Assembly (NCBI RefSeq): GCF_900142145.1
Contig: NZ_FQZV01000024.1
Coordinates: 1-61,606 of the forward strand
Direction: 5' to 3'
DNA length: 61,606 nucleotides
Origin: Geosporobacter subterraneus DSM 17957
GTDB lineage: Bacteria; Bacillota; Clostridia; Peptostreptococcales; Thermotaleaceae
The notes beneath the pieces are model-generated. The model worked only from the letters and a program-made list of their open reading frames with translations. It had not been told where the DNA came from and searched no databases. The position numbers and the translations under genes were made by a program. This document shows, piece after piece, positions 1 to 8,976 of this stretch. How positions within the stretch are numbered: position 1 is the first letter of the stretch; every line of letters begins with the position of its first letter.

Positions 1-74
1 ATGGGGAAGATGAAGCTGCAGCTATGGACTCCGTAGTGGCTTTATTTGAGAATCGGTTTGGAGATCTGGAATAA
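1..74 (+). CDS. HPr-like phosphocarrier protein, C-terminal end only
   Basis: The reading frame is open from the left edge (first full codon at base 3) to TAA at 72-74. The last 24 residues, beginning GEDEAAAMDSVVALFENRFG, have the acidic GxDE...L...F ending typical of the last helix of HPr, the PTS phosphocarrier that takes phosphate from enzyme I. A ptsI gene lies far away at 34576. The active-site histidine lies outside the window, so PTS HPr cannot be told from a Crh-like regulatory paralogue. No terminator follows directly; an inverted-repeat element begins 66 bases downstream. Confidence 0.55.
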   Translation, partial: GEDEAAAMDSVVALFENRFGDLE

Positions 75-139
75 CATGGTTCATTTAAAACTATTCATGA
101 ATAAGAAGGGTACTTAATAAGTATATAATAAAAGAAATC

Positions 140-331
140 ATAGGCGTCAACTTAACCCATCATTTGTCATCCTGAGCGGAGTAAAAGGGAGTCGAAGGAT
201 CTTTAAGCTAGATGATATATTCTGATACTCAAAAGTAATCTTGCTTATGTTCTATAAGATTCTTCGCTAACGCTCAGAATGACATGCTTCTAAGGTTTAT
301 TTGGAAATAATTGGATTACGTTGACGCCTAT
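140..331. repeat. Inverted-repeat element (MITE-like), copy of the GTCATyCTGAG family
   Basis: The outer ends ATAGGCGTCAAC (140-151) and GTTGACGCCTAT (320-331) are perfect inverted repeats. Inside, TGTCATCCTGAGCG (about 165-178) pairs imperfectly with CGCTCAGAATGACA (271-284), and a GAAGGATCT/AGATTCTTC pair is nested next to it. There is no plausible reading frame inside. A second element with the same inner core but different outer arms lies at 57347-57526. This suggests a mobile or folded intergenic repeat rather than a gene. Confidence 0.6.
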
Positions 332-338
332 GTAAAAG

Positions 339-374
339 AAATAAGAGAAGCTTTTGTATTAGCTTCTCTTATTT
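339..374. terminator. Hairpin with 13-bp stem, possible bidirectional terminator
   Basis: AAATAAGAGAAGC (339-351) pairs with GCTTCTCTTATTT (362-374) around a T-rich loop. A-rich and T-rich flanks on the two sides would let it work in either direction. It ends the upstream region before the glycerol promoter. Confidence 0.5.
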
Positions 375-442
375 GTCTACACAATAGGACTTCCACTAGG
401 GGCTAGTAGTTTCTGGTAAAGGCTAATAAAAGGGGTAGGACA

Positions 443-633
443 AAAAAGTATCATCCAGAACAAAATTTTATCTCAATATTCAGAAAACAAATACAAGGTG
501 GTCAAATTTGCATAAAGGGTTTTTAAGATTCATATAGAATAGTAATGGCATAAAGTGTCTTGAATATCGGATTCGCTTGATACTTTTTACCAAGCTCAAA
601 GGGAAAAGTAAATTAGGGATGGGAAAAAGTATC
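443..633. promoter_or_regulatory. Three copies of AAAAAGTATC, candidate sigma-54 activator sites
   Basis: The decamer AAAAAGTATC occurs at 443-452 and 624-633, and inverted as GATACTTTTT at 579-588. All three copies lie 55-245 bases upstream of the sigma-54 promoter at 688, the usual distance for enhancer-like activator sites. The natural candidate protein is the Fis-type activator encoded at 7211. Nothing else coding is seen in 375-687. The repeats are seen; the assignment is inference. Confidence 0.4.
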
Positions 634-687
634 AGAGAAATGGGCTTACACCGGTGGGAAATTAGAATATTTAGACTATTTTCCGTT

Positions 688-703
688 TGGCACAGATGTT
701 GCA
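688..703 (+). promoter_or_regulatory. Sigma-54 (-24/-12) promoter of the glp operon
   Basis: TGGCACAGATGTTGCA matches the sigma-54 consensus TGGCAC-N5-TTGCA at every conserved position, with the required GG-N10-GC spacing. It ends 26 bases before the glpP start codon, and GGAGG at 716-720 supplies the ribosome site. Control by the activator at 7211 is inferred from proximity. Confidence 0.75.
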
Positions 704-729
704 TTAATATTTTATGGAGGTTGAGTTAA

Positions 730-1296
730 ATGGGAAATAAATTTTATACGAAGATTCAAGCGAATCCGATCGTAGCTGCAGTAAAAGATATCAATAAGCT
801 AGAATCCGCTATTCGATCTCCTAGTGAAATTATGTTCCTGCTTGCAGGGAATATTTTTAATCTAAAAAGCATCGTAGATAGGGTTAAAAGTGAAGACATG
901 TACATATATATCCATATAGATTTAATGGAGGGGTTTTCGAAGGATGCTGTAGCCCTTAAATATATCAATGAAAATATAAAGCCCGATGGGATCATAACTA
1001 CAAAAAGCAATCTGATCAAAATTGCAAAGGATTTAAATATATTTGCGATCCAAAGGCTTTTTATACTAGATTCACTGTCCTTAGAAACCGGCATCAAATC
1101 TATCCATACTACAAAACCTGATGCTATAGAAATACTACCTGGAATCATGCCAAAGGTGATCAAGACCATCCACCAGGAAACCAGGATTCCTGTTATTGCG
1201 GGAGGCTTGATTAAAGATAAAGAGGATGTTATCGAAAGCTTAAAAGCGGGAGCCATGGGGATTTCTACAACCCGGGAAGAGGTCTGGTACTTTTAA
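730..1296 (+). CDS. glpP: Glycerol-3-phosphate-responsive antiterminator GlpP
   Basis: The 188-residue product has the typical length and TIM-barrel-like pattern of GlpP proteins: an N-terminal NPIVAAVKD segment, IHIDLMEGFSKD in the middle, and IPVIAGGLIKDKEDV with a GA.GISTT ending. In Bacillus subtilis, GlpP binds glycerol-3-phosphate and leader RNA and prevents termination ahead of glycerol genes. Here it is first in the operon, 26 bases after a sigma-54 promoter, with TATGGAGG at the ideal distance. The likely RNA target in this window is the terminator-bearing leader at 3828-3949. Confidence 0.9.
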   Translation: MGNKFYTKIQANPIVAAVKDINKLESAIRSPSEIMFLLAGNIFNLKSIVDRVKSEDMYIYIHIDLMEGFSKDAVALKYINENIKPDGIITTKSNLIKIAKDLNIFAIQRLFILDSLSLETGIKSIHTTKPDAIEILPGIMPKVIKTIHQETRIPVIAGGLIKDKEDVIESLKAGAMGISTTREEVWYF

Positions 1297-1312
1297 TCTA
1301 CTGTTTTTACCG

Positions 1313-1334
1313 CAAAGGTAAACGTTTACCTTTG
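1313..1334. promoter_or_regulatory. 22-bp perfect palindrome, LacI/CcpA-family operator
   Basis: The site is an uninterrupted palindrome centred on CG, with core GGTAAACGTTTACC. The central CG and A/T half-sites are typical of LacI-family operators and close to the catabolite-responsive element. It lies between glpP and the first small membrane protein, 39 bases before that start, so it could add catabolite repression or control an internal promoter. No U-tract follows it, so it is not a terminator. Confidence 0.6.
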
Positions 1335-1372
1335 TGTAAAATAATACTTTTAAATTTATGGGGGGTGAAAGA

Positions 1373-1747
1373 ATGAAAATGTTCAGATCAATTGTAGGTT
1401 TCACCATCGCTGGTATGTTTGTTATGAGCGTATGGGGAGCATTTGCAGGTGCTTATGGTATTGCAGGTGGATGGTTTGCAGGCTTTGCGATTATCAGTAT
1501 TATGTGGTTCTTAAATCATTTTATCGGAATTATTGATAATCCGGGGGCATTCGTAGACATGGCACTAGGTATCGCGATCTGCGGTACACTAAGACCGGTT
1601 TTCTCTGCAGGATCTATTACACCATTAATCGAGTCTCTGCCTACACTTATTATCGTGATTTTAGGCGGTATGACAGGTGGTATCGTAGCAGTTATGTTCC
1701 AAAAAGATTTAGCAAAAAAAGCTGAAGAAGTAAAAGAAGAGGCATAA
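1373..1747 (+). CDS. Small membrane protein, putative glycerol uptake subunit 1
   Basis: The 124-residue protein has about four hydrophobic segments and a charged, Lys/Glu-rich C-terminus. The ATG at 1373 is chosen because GGGGGTG precedes it at good distance; an upstream in-frame ATG at 1358 overlaps that ribosome site. It shares the pattern AGGWFAG.A, a W..NH..G.I..GA..DMA block and a SAGS..P segment with the next gene, so the two are paralogues. By content it resembles what I recall as the Lin0368-type family of putative glycerol transporter subunits. There is no NPA motif, so it is not an aquaglyceroporin. The glpP-to-glpK position supports glycerol entry as its job. Confidence 0.65.
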   Translation: MKMFRSIVGFTIAGMFVMSVWGAFAGAYGIAGGWFAGFAIISIMWFLNHFIGIIDNPGAFVDMALGIAICGTLRPVFSAGSITPLIESLPTLIIVILGGMTGGIVAVMFQKDLAKKAEEVKEEA

Positions 1748-1783
1748 AAAATAAAATAATAGGAAGTGAAGGGAGGTTAAGAT

Positions 1784-2119
1784 ATGACACCTGGATTGAT
1801 GATCGCTACTTTTGCTGGAGGTTTTATATTTCCATTCTTGATCAGCATGTGCTGGGGTAAACTTGTTGAGGCTTTCGGACCAGCTGGCGGATGGTTTGCT
1901 GCAGCATTTATCGTTGGTACAACTTGGACGCTGAATCACGGCGTTGGTTTGATTCACCAAACCGGCGGCGCTTGGATAGACATGGCATGGGCAGCTGCAG
2001 CCGGTTTATTGGCAGGCGCTGTTTATTCCGGAGCCAGCCTTAGCAAAGCAATGCCTACAATCATTTCTGCTGCTATTGGTGGAACATTAGGCGCTTTAAT
2101 ATTATCCTTTATTCTATAG
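1784..2119 (+). CDS. Small membrane protein, putative glycerol uptake subunit 2
   Basis: The 111-residue protein has about four membrane segments and is paralogous to the preceding gene: it repeats AGGWFAAAFIVG, the W.LNHG.GLI block, GAWIDMAWA and YSGASL. GGGAGG sits just before ATG. No dedicated glpF gene is present, so the pair probably forms a hetero-oligomeric uptake channel or facilitator feeding the glycerol kinase 83 bases downstream. The family name (Lin0368-type putative glycerol transporter subunit) is from memory; the paralogy is seen directly. Confidence 0.7.
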   Translation: MTPGLMIATFAGGFIFPFLISMCWGKLVEAFGPAGGWFAAAFIVGTTWTLNHGVGLIHQTGGAWIDMAWAAAAGLLAGAVYSGASLSKAMPTIISAAIGGTLGALILSFIL

Positions 2120-2184
2120 TCCATACAGCATGCACTGACAACATGGCAAATTACTAGGTTTTTAAAATAATAAACATCTCTTAG

Positions 2185-3696
<1,512 letters not shown>

Positions 3697-3726
3697 GCGT
3701 AAAAGAATAGCCTAATCACCTGTTGT

Positions 3727-3766
3727 GGGGCTCAGGCATGAGCATAAAAGCTTGAGCCCTACAATT
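3727..3766 (+). terminator. Terminator after glpK
   Basis: GGGGCTCA (3727-3734) pairs with TGAGCCCT (3753-3760), and the run ATTTTTA follows. It lies 30 bases after the glpK stop. Confidence 0.55.
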
Positions 3767-3827
3767 TTTATATGAGTTGAGAATTATGCAAGTTGAAAAA
3801 AGTTTTCATGCAAGGGAAAATGTTTGC

Positions 3828-3857
3828 TTTACAAATTGACTTTGTTTATAGTATAAT
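3828..3857 (+). promoter_or_regulatory. Sigma-A promoter of the GlpA-like dehydrogenase operon
   Basis: TTTACA (3828-3833) and TATAAT (3852-3857) are separated by 18 bases. The predicted start near 3865 makes a leader of about 200 bases that carries the terminator at 3901-3949. Confidence 0.6.
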
Positions 3858-3900
3858 AATACAAAAGTGAATAATATGAGAGCTTGAGAATTGGAGAGCT

Positions 3901-3949
3901 GCACAAGTCAACCTATGGAAAGATAGGGTTTACTTAGTGCGGTTTTTTT
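3901..3949 (+). promoter_or_regulatory. Leader terminator, candidate GlpP-controlled attenuator
   Basis: GCAC, AAGT and AACCTA on the left pair in order with TAGGGTT, ACTT and GTGC on the right, and seven T residues follow (3943-3949). A strong intrinsic terminator in the leader of a glycerol-3-phosphate dehydrogenase gene is the arrangement relieved by GlpP in Bacillus subtilis glpD. The stretch 3950-4060 to the gene is A/T-rich with nothing else visible. The terminator is seen; GlpP control is inference. Confidence 0.6.
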
Positions 3950-4069
3950 ACGTCTCATTTTAAAGTTAAAATATTCTGAAATTAGACAAGTAAATTATAT
4001 AAATTTCAATATAGATGATGTTATGGTTTAAATGTAAAATTCACCAAATTTTCCAAGGGGGGAATAAGT

Positions 4070-5551
4070 ATGTATGATGTAGCAATAATCGGTGCCGGGA
4101 TCAGCGGTACTTGTATTGCAAGAGAATTGTCTAAATATAATGTAAAGGCTGTACTGATTGAAAAGGACACCGATGTAGCCAATGGTACTACAAAGGCCAA
4201 TAGTGCCATCGTTCATGCAGGCTATGATGCCAAGCCAGGCACGCTAAAGGCAAAGTTTAATGTACTGGGAAATGCAATGTTTGACCAGCTGTGTGAAGAG
4301 TTGCAGGTGCCCTTTAAAAGAATAGGATCTTTTGTGGTAGCCTTCAATGAAGAGGAGATGAAGACCCTTCAGGAGCTATATGAAAAAGGATTAAAAAATG
4401 GTGTGCCGGATATGGAGATCATATCAGGAGAGCAGGTCCTGGCCATGGAGCCCAATTTGAGTCCTTCGATTGTCGGTGCACTCCATGCAAAAACCGGCGG
4501 CATTGTAGGACCATGGGAGCTTGCCATAGCGGCAGCGGAAAATGCTGTAGATAACGGAGTAGAAATCAAGCTGGAAAGTCAGGTGACCAATATTGAGAAA
4601 ATTGAGGGCGGATATCGGATTTTTATGGGAGCAGAGCAGCTGGATACAAAGTATGTAATCAATTGTGCCGGTCTTTATGCTGATGAAATTCATAATATGG
4701 TAGCACCTCCTGCCTTTAAGATTCTGCCAAGAAGAGGACAATATAACATTTTTGACAAAAGTGTAGGAAATTTTGTGAATAAGGTAGTATTCCCATGTCC
4801 AAATGAATTTGGAAAAGGGGTACTGGTTGCGCCAACCGTTCATGGAAATCTGCTGGTAGGACCGGATGCGGAGGATTTAGAGGATAGGACAGCGCTGAAT
4901 ACCACAGCTCATGGACTTGGTTTCATCAGAGACCACTCTGTAAGAACTGCAGAAAAGATACCATTCAATGCAATCATTACTGCTTTTGCAGGACTTCGGG
5001 CGAGACCTGATACAGGAGATTTTATTATTGAAGAAGTGCAGGAGGCAAAAGGCTTCATTGATGTGGCAGGAATCGAATCTCCTGGATTAACTGCTGCACC
5101 GGCTATCGCTGTTTATGTTGTAGAACTGCTGCAGCAAATGGCTGGATTTGAGAAAAAAGATAACTTTAATCCACACCGCAGAGAAGTGGTTCACTTTATG
5201 GATCTGACCAATGAGGAAAAAGCAGCGATGATCCAAAAGGATCCTCGATATGGAAGAATTATTTGCCGATGTGAGAACATCACAGAAGGGGAAATTGTAG
5301 ACGTAATCAAGCGCAGTGCAGGTGCAAGAACCGTTGATGGCGTGAAGCGGAGAGCGAGACCGGGCAGCGGTCGATGTCAAGGGGGCTTCTGCGGGCCAAG
5401 GGTAATGGAAATTCTTGCGAGAGAAATGAATATTGAGATTGTAGATGTGGTAAAAGACAGCAGAGCTTCTTATATATTGACAGAACCTACGAAGCAAACA
5501 GCCATCACAGAAGAGACGATGGAATCTGTAGCGGCATCAAAAGAACAATAA
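4070..5551 (+). CDS. FAD-dependent glycerol-3-phosphate dehydrogenase-like protein with BFD-type [2Fe-2S] domain
   Basis: The 493-residue protein starts with a Rossmann FAD site, GAGISG at residues 8-13, followed by a DAO-family fold. The C-terminal domain is of the BFD type, with cysteines 399, 401, 436 and 441 (CRC and CQGGFC) set to bind an iron-sulfur cluster. This matches the anaerobic GlpA-like dehydrogenases of Clostridia, which oxidise glycerol-3-phosphate to dihydroxyacetone phosphate. GGGGGGAA precedes ATG. A second flavoprotein and a DUF1667 protein follow with short spacings, a standard three-gene set near glycerol kinase. An L-2-hydroxyglutarate oxidase relative is possible but less likely here. 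Confidence 0.85.
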   Translation: MYDVAIIGAGISGTCIARELSKYNVKAVLIEKDTDVANGTTKANSAIVHAGYDAKPGTLKAKFNVLGNAMFDQLCEELQVPFKRIGSFVVAFNEEEMKTLQELYEKGLKNGVPDMEIISGEQVLAMEPNLSPSIVGALHAKTGGIVGPWELAIAAAENAVDNGVEIKLESQVTNIEKIEGGYRIFMGAEQLDTKYVINCAGLYADEIHNMVAPPAFKILPRRGQYNIFDKSVGNFVNKVVFPCPNEFGKGVLVAPTVHGNLLVGPDAEDLEDRTALNTTAHGLGFIRDHSVRTAEKIPFNAIITAFAGLRARPDTGDFIIEEVQEAKGFIDVAGIESPGLTAAPAIAVYVVELLQQMAGFEKKDNFNPHRREVVHFMDLTNEEKAAMIQKDPRYGRIICRCENITEGEIVDVIKRSAGARTVDGVKRRARPGSGRCQGGFCGPRVMEILAREMNIEIVDVVKDSRASYILTEPTKQTAITEETMESVAASKEQ

Positions 5552-5565
5552 GCGGGGGTGAGCGT

Positions 5566-6831
5566 ATGTTGAAATATGATATTGTGGTAATCGGTGGCGG
5601 ACCTGCAGGCTTGGCAGCAGCCATTGAAGCGAAAAAGAACGGTGTAGACAATATTTTAATATTAGAGCGGGACAGAGAACTGGGTGGTATACTGCAGCAG
5701 TGTATCCACAATGGTTTTGGACTGCACATTTTTAAGGAAGAGCTAACAGGGCCGGAATACGCCCAACGATTTATAGAGGAGTTGTATGATTTGGGCATTG
5801 ATTATAAATTGGATACTATGGTATTGGATATACAGGCCGATCGGAGTATTAGTGCTATTAATACCACTGACGGATTTATGCAGATCCAGGCAGAAGCCAT
5901 CATTCTTTCTATGGGATGCAGAGAAAGGACCAGAGGGGCTATCAATATACCAGGTACAAGACCTGCAGGGGTTTACAGCGCAGGGACGGCTCAACGGTTT
6001 GTAAATATGGAAGGCTACATGGTAGGTAAGAAGGTAGTAATTCTAGGCTCTGGAGATATCGGTTTGATTATGGCCAGAAGGCTTACTCTGGAAGGTGCAG
6101 AGGTTAAAGCTGTTGCAGAATTGATGCCTTATTCCGGCGGCTTGACAAGAAATATCGTACAGTGTCTTGAAGATTTCAATATTCCTTTATATCTAAGCCA
6201 TACCCTAACGGATATACGAGGGAAGGATAGGGTAGAAGGGGTTACCATTGCTAAGGTAGATGAGAACAGAAGACCCATTCCGGGAACAGAAATGCATTAT
6301 GAGTGCGATACACTGCTGCTTTCCGTAGGATTGATTCCAGAGAATGAACTGTCAAAAAATGCAGGCATTCAGTTGGATGGCATTACCGGAGGGCCTATTG
6401 TCAATGAAGCCATGGAAACAAGCGTGGAGGGTATATTTGCCTGTGGTAATGTAGTTCATGTCCATGACTTAGTAGACTGGGTAACAGAGGAGAGCAGAAA
6501 GGCAGGAAAAAATGCTGCTCGATATGTGAAGAAAGAGTTGTCTAAGGAAGGCCACATGATGAAAACACAGCCAGGTAAGGGTATTCGTTATATTGTACCC
6601 CACACCCTTCGCCTCAACAATTTAGAAGACAGTGTGGATCTGATGATGCGTGTAGATGATATCTATCACGACGTAAAAATGATTGTGAGCATTGATGGAG
6701 AACAAGTTAAAACCATGAAGAAAAGACATCTGGCGCCGGGAGAAATGGAATCTGTTAAGGTTTCTCTAAAAGAACTGTTAGACCGTAAGGGTACAGTCAT
6801 TTCTATCGCCATTGAGAAGGAGGGGGCATAA
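5566..6831 (+). CDS. FAD/NAD-dependent oxidoreductase, partner of the GlpA-like protein
   Basis: The 421-residue pyridine-nucleotide-disulfide-type flavoprotein has an N-terminal GGGPAG FAD motif (about residues 10-15) and a second Rossmann motif VVILGSGDIG near residue 160. The C-terminal part (from about 330) resembles the small domain found in these partner proteins. There is no redox CxxxxC motif, so it is not a thioredoxin reductase. It probably passes electrons between the dehydrogenase and NAD or another carrier. It starts 15 bases after the upstream stop with GGGGGTGAGCG before ATG, and its stop overlaps the next start by one base. Confidence 0.8.
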   Translation: MLKYDIVVIGGGPAGLAAAIEAKKNGVDNILILERDRELGGILQQCIHNGFGLHIFKEELTGPEYAQRFIEELYDLGIDYKLDTMVLDIQADRSISAINTTDGFMQIQAEAIILSMGCRERTRGAINIPGTRPAGVYSAGTAQRFVNMEGYMVGKKVVILGSGDIGLIMARRLTLEGAEVKAVAELMPYSGGLTRNIVQCLEDFNIPLYLSHTLTDIRGKDRVEGVTIAKVDENRRPIPGTEMHYECDTLLLSVGLIPENELSKNAGIQLDGITGGPIVNEAMETSVEGIFACGNVVHVHDLVDWVTEESRKAGKNAARYVKKELSKEGHMMKTQPGKGIRYIVPHTLRLNNLEDSVDLMMRVDDIYHDVKMIVSIDGEQVKTMKKRHLAPGEMESVKVSLKELLDRKGTVISIAIEKEGA

Positions 6832-7193
6832 TGGAAAAAAGAGATATGGTCTGTATTGTTTGTCCCATGGGATGCCGTCTTACCTTAAAGGAAGATGCAA
6901 GCCAGCCGGGCGGCTATGAGATCCTTGGAAATCAATGCAAGCGGGGAATAGATTATGCCATTAAAGAAACCACAAATCCTACCAGAACCATCACCAGTAC
7001 AGTAAAAATAAAAAATGCATTATTAAACAGACTACCGGTCAGAACCGATCAACCCATTGCTAAAGGCAAGATATTTGAGTGTATGAGACAACTGGATGCA
7101 GTTGAGGTTACAGCTCCGGTAAAAATGGGAGAGGTAATTGTTGAGAATATCCTTGATACAGGAGTCAATATCATAGCTTCAAGAAGCATGTAA
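6831..7193 (+). CDS. DUF1667 family iron-sulfur-type protein
   Basis: The 120-residue protein has an N-terminal CIVCPMGC cluster (Cys8, Cys11, Cys15) plus Cys36 in GNQCKRG, a four-cysteine set suited to metal or Fe-S binding. It resembles the electron-transfer end of molybdopterin-type enzymes, without a cofactor domain. DUF1667 proteins usually follow the two flavoproteins upstream in Clostridia, so a role as an electron-transfer subunit of the glycerol-3-phosphate dehydrogenase complex is likely. Its stop overlaps the in-frame ATG at 7193 of the following gene. Confidence 0.85.
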   Translation: MEKRDMVCIVCPMGCRLTLKEDASQPGGYEILGNQCKRGIDYAIKETTNPTRTITSTVKIKNALLNRLPVRTDQPIAKGKIFECMRQLDAVEVTAPVKMGEVIVENILDTGVNIIASRSM

Positions 7194-7210
7194 TGAACGG
7201 AGGGATGAAG

Positions 7211-8629
7211 GTGAGGGCTGCAGTTGTTACTAACTTAGACGAGAAGAAAAGAATGGGGTCAAAGGACCATTCAGAATTGCGATTTGAACAGGTTTTTGAA
7301 AATATGCAGGATGGCATATGTATCATTAATGAGTTTGGTAATATCCAATATATAAATGATGCCTATAATAACATGTTTAGAGTTAGTAACCCCGCGGAGG
7401 TAGGGAAAAATATTTTTCAAGTATTTCACGACGATGTGATTTTGACTGCCTATCGAGAAAAAAGACCTGTTAAAGGAAATCTCAGCGGGCATTATAGTAT
7501 ACATTTGATCAGCGTCGCTGCTTCTCCCATATTCCATAACGATGTTTTTAAAGGTGTGATGGCCATTTACAGAGAAGAACTATTTTCAGAAAAGGCAAAG
7601 AAAAAAGAGACAGTTATAGAATTGTCTACAGCAGCAGAAAAGACGCAGGAAGCATTAAATAACAATTTTCAACAAATTATTGGAAAAAGCAAGATTATGG
7701 AAAGAGCTTTGCTGATCGCGCAAAAAGCTTCTAAGACCTCTTCAACGGTATTAATTCGCGGGGAAAGCGGTACAGGGAAGGAGCTGGTTGCAAAAGCCAT
7801 CCATTTTTCCAGTGACCGCTGTAGTAAGCCCTTTGTGAAGGTGAATTGCGGTGCAATCCCTGGAAGTTTATTAGAATCAGAGCTTTTTGGCCACGAACAG
7901 GGTGCCTTTACTGGAGCCATCCGTAAAAAAATAGGTAAGTTTGAGCAAGCGAATACGGGTACGATCTTTTTGGATGAAATCGGTGATATGCCAATGGAGA
8001 TGCAGGTTAAGCTTTTGAGGGTGCTTCAGGAAAGAGAATTCGAGCGGGTAGGGGGAGAAGAAACCCTTCGATGTGATGTGCGGATTGTAGCGGCCACCAA
8101 TCGAAACCTGGAGGAACTGATCGATAAGGGGTCTTTTCGGGAGGATTTATACTATCGGCTCAATGTTATACCCATTTATCTGCCCGCATTAAAAGAACGG
8201 AGAGAGGATATACCTGTTTTAGTAAGACATTTTCTGGACAAAATCAACGGTAAGCTGGGAAAGAGCATACAGCAGGTTGCTCCGGAGGTAGAGGAAGCTT
8301 TTTTCTATTATGATTGGCCGGGAAATATCCGGGAATTGGAAAACCTGATGGAGCGGTTAATTGCCTTAGTAGACGGGGATCAGATTGAATTAAAGGATAT
8401 TCCCTCCCATATTTCAAACCTTTATACAGTCCACTATCAGGATGATCATCAAAGTAGCTTGATTAACATGGATTGGAAGGGAGAATTGGCTACTTTGGAG
8501 GAATATGAAAAAGAGATTATCGAATATGCGATTAAACGCTTCGGGAGTTTTAATGCTGCAGGGAAGGCTTTGGGCGTAACCCATAAAACTGTAGCCTTCA
8601 AGGCGCGAAAGTATAAAATTATAGAGTAG
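7211..8629 (+). CDS. Sigma-54-dependent transcriptional activator (PAS, AAA+, Fis HTH)
   Basis: A PAS domain ([15 protein letters not shown]) is followed by an AAA+ domain with Walker A GESGTGKE, the sigma-54-contacting GAFTGA loop and Walker [11 protein letters not shown], then a Fis-type helix-turn-helix ([15 protein letters not shown]). GTG at 7211 is preferred because GGAGGG at 7199-7204 is six bases away; ATG codons at 7193 and 7205 are in frame but badly spaced. Candidate targets are the sigma-54 promoters at 688 and 8921, which flank this gene cluster. The PAS ligand is unknown. Confidence 0.9.
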   Translation: MRAAVVTNLDEKKRMGSKDHSELRFEQVFENMQDGICIINEFGNIQYINDAYNNMFRVSNPAEVGKNIFQVFHDDVILTAYREKRPVKGNLSGHYSIHLISVAASPIFHNDVFKGVMAIYREELFSEKAKKKETVIELSTAAEKTQEALNNNFQQIIGKSKIMERALLIAQKASKTSSTVLIRGESGTGKELVAKAIHFSSDRCSKPFVKVNCGAIPGSLLESELFGHEQGAFTGAIRKKIGKFEQANTGTIFLDEIGDMPMEMQVKLLRVLQEREFERVGGEETLRCDVRIVAATNRNLEELIDKGSFREDLYYRLNVIPIYLPALKERREDIPVLVRHFLDKINGKLGKSIQQVAPEVEEAFFYYDWPGNIRELENLMERLIALVDGDQIELKDIPSHISNLYTVHYQDDHQSSLINMDWKGELATLEEYEKEIIEYAIKRFGSFNAAGKALGVTHKTVAFKARKYKIIE

Positions 8630-8641
8630 CAAAAACCCCGG

Positions 8642-8684
8642 GAACCATTTAGAGAAAGAGATCTCTGAGTGGTTCTTTTTTTTA
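8642..8684 (+). terminator. Terminator after the sigma-54 activator gene
   Basis: GAACCA...AGAGA pairs with TCTCT...TGGTTC, followed by eight T residues. From here to 8920 the sequence is A/T-rich with no gene; only the sigma-54 promoter at 8921 is recognised. Confidence 0.85.
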
Positions 8685-8920
8685 AACTTACAGATTGAAT
8701 CATTTTAAGAAAAGTCATATATTTAAGAAAATAATAGAAAAAAATAAAGGTTTTTGACAAGATTGGTAGAAAATATCAACCTATATAATTAATGAATCTG
8801 ATTATATAAAGGTTTTTTAGGACTTTAGAAGGAAATTTATATAGTATAAAATAGACAAATCCAGCATTTTATTGAGATTGCAGGGATATGTTTTCTATGC
8901 TTTTGGTAAACAGAATAAAA

Positions 8921-8936
8921 TGGCATATTTATTGCA
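8921..8936 (+). promoter_or_regulatory. Sigma-54 (-24/-12) promoter of the chemoreceptor gene
   Basis: TGGCATATTTATTGCA has the invariant GG and GC separated by exactly ten bases and keeps TGGCA and TTGCA. It is 41 bases before the ATG and directly downstream of a sigma-54 activator gene. Confidence 0.7.
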
Positions 8937-8976
8937 GTTGTTTTTATTAGACAAAAGAAGAGGGGGGCGTAGCTGA

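Noticed and set aside
480-704. Minus-strand 74-codon ORF before glpP.
   Set aside because: It overlaps the sigma-54 promoter and candidate activator sites, has no ribosome site and has an improbable composition.
756-1256. Long antisense ORF of 166 codons inside glpP.
   Set aside because: It mirrors the codon pattern of glpP in the opposite frame. The glpP protein is recognisable and has promoter and ribosome site.
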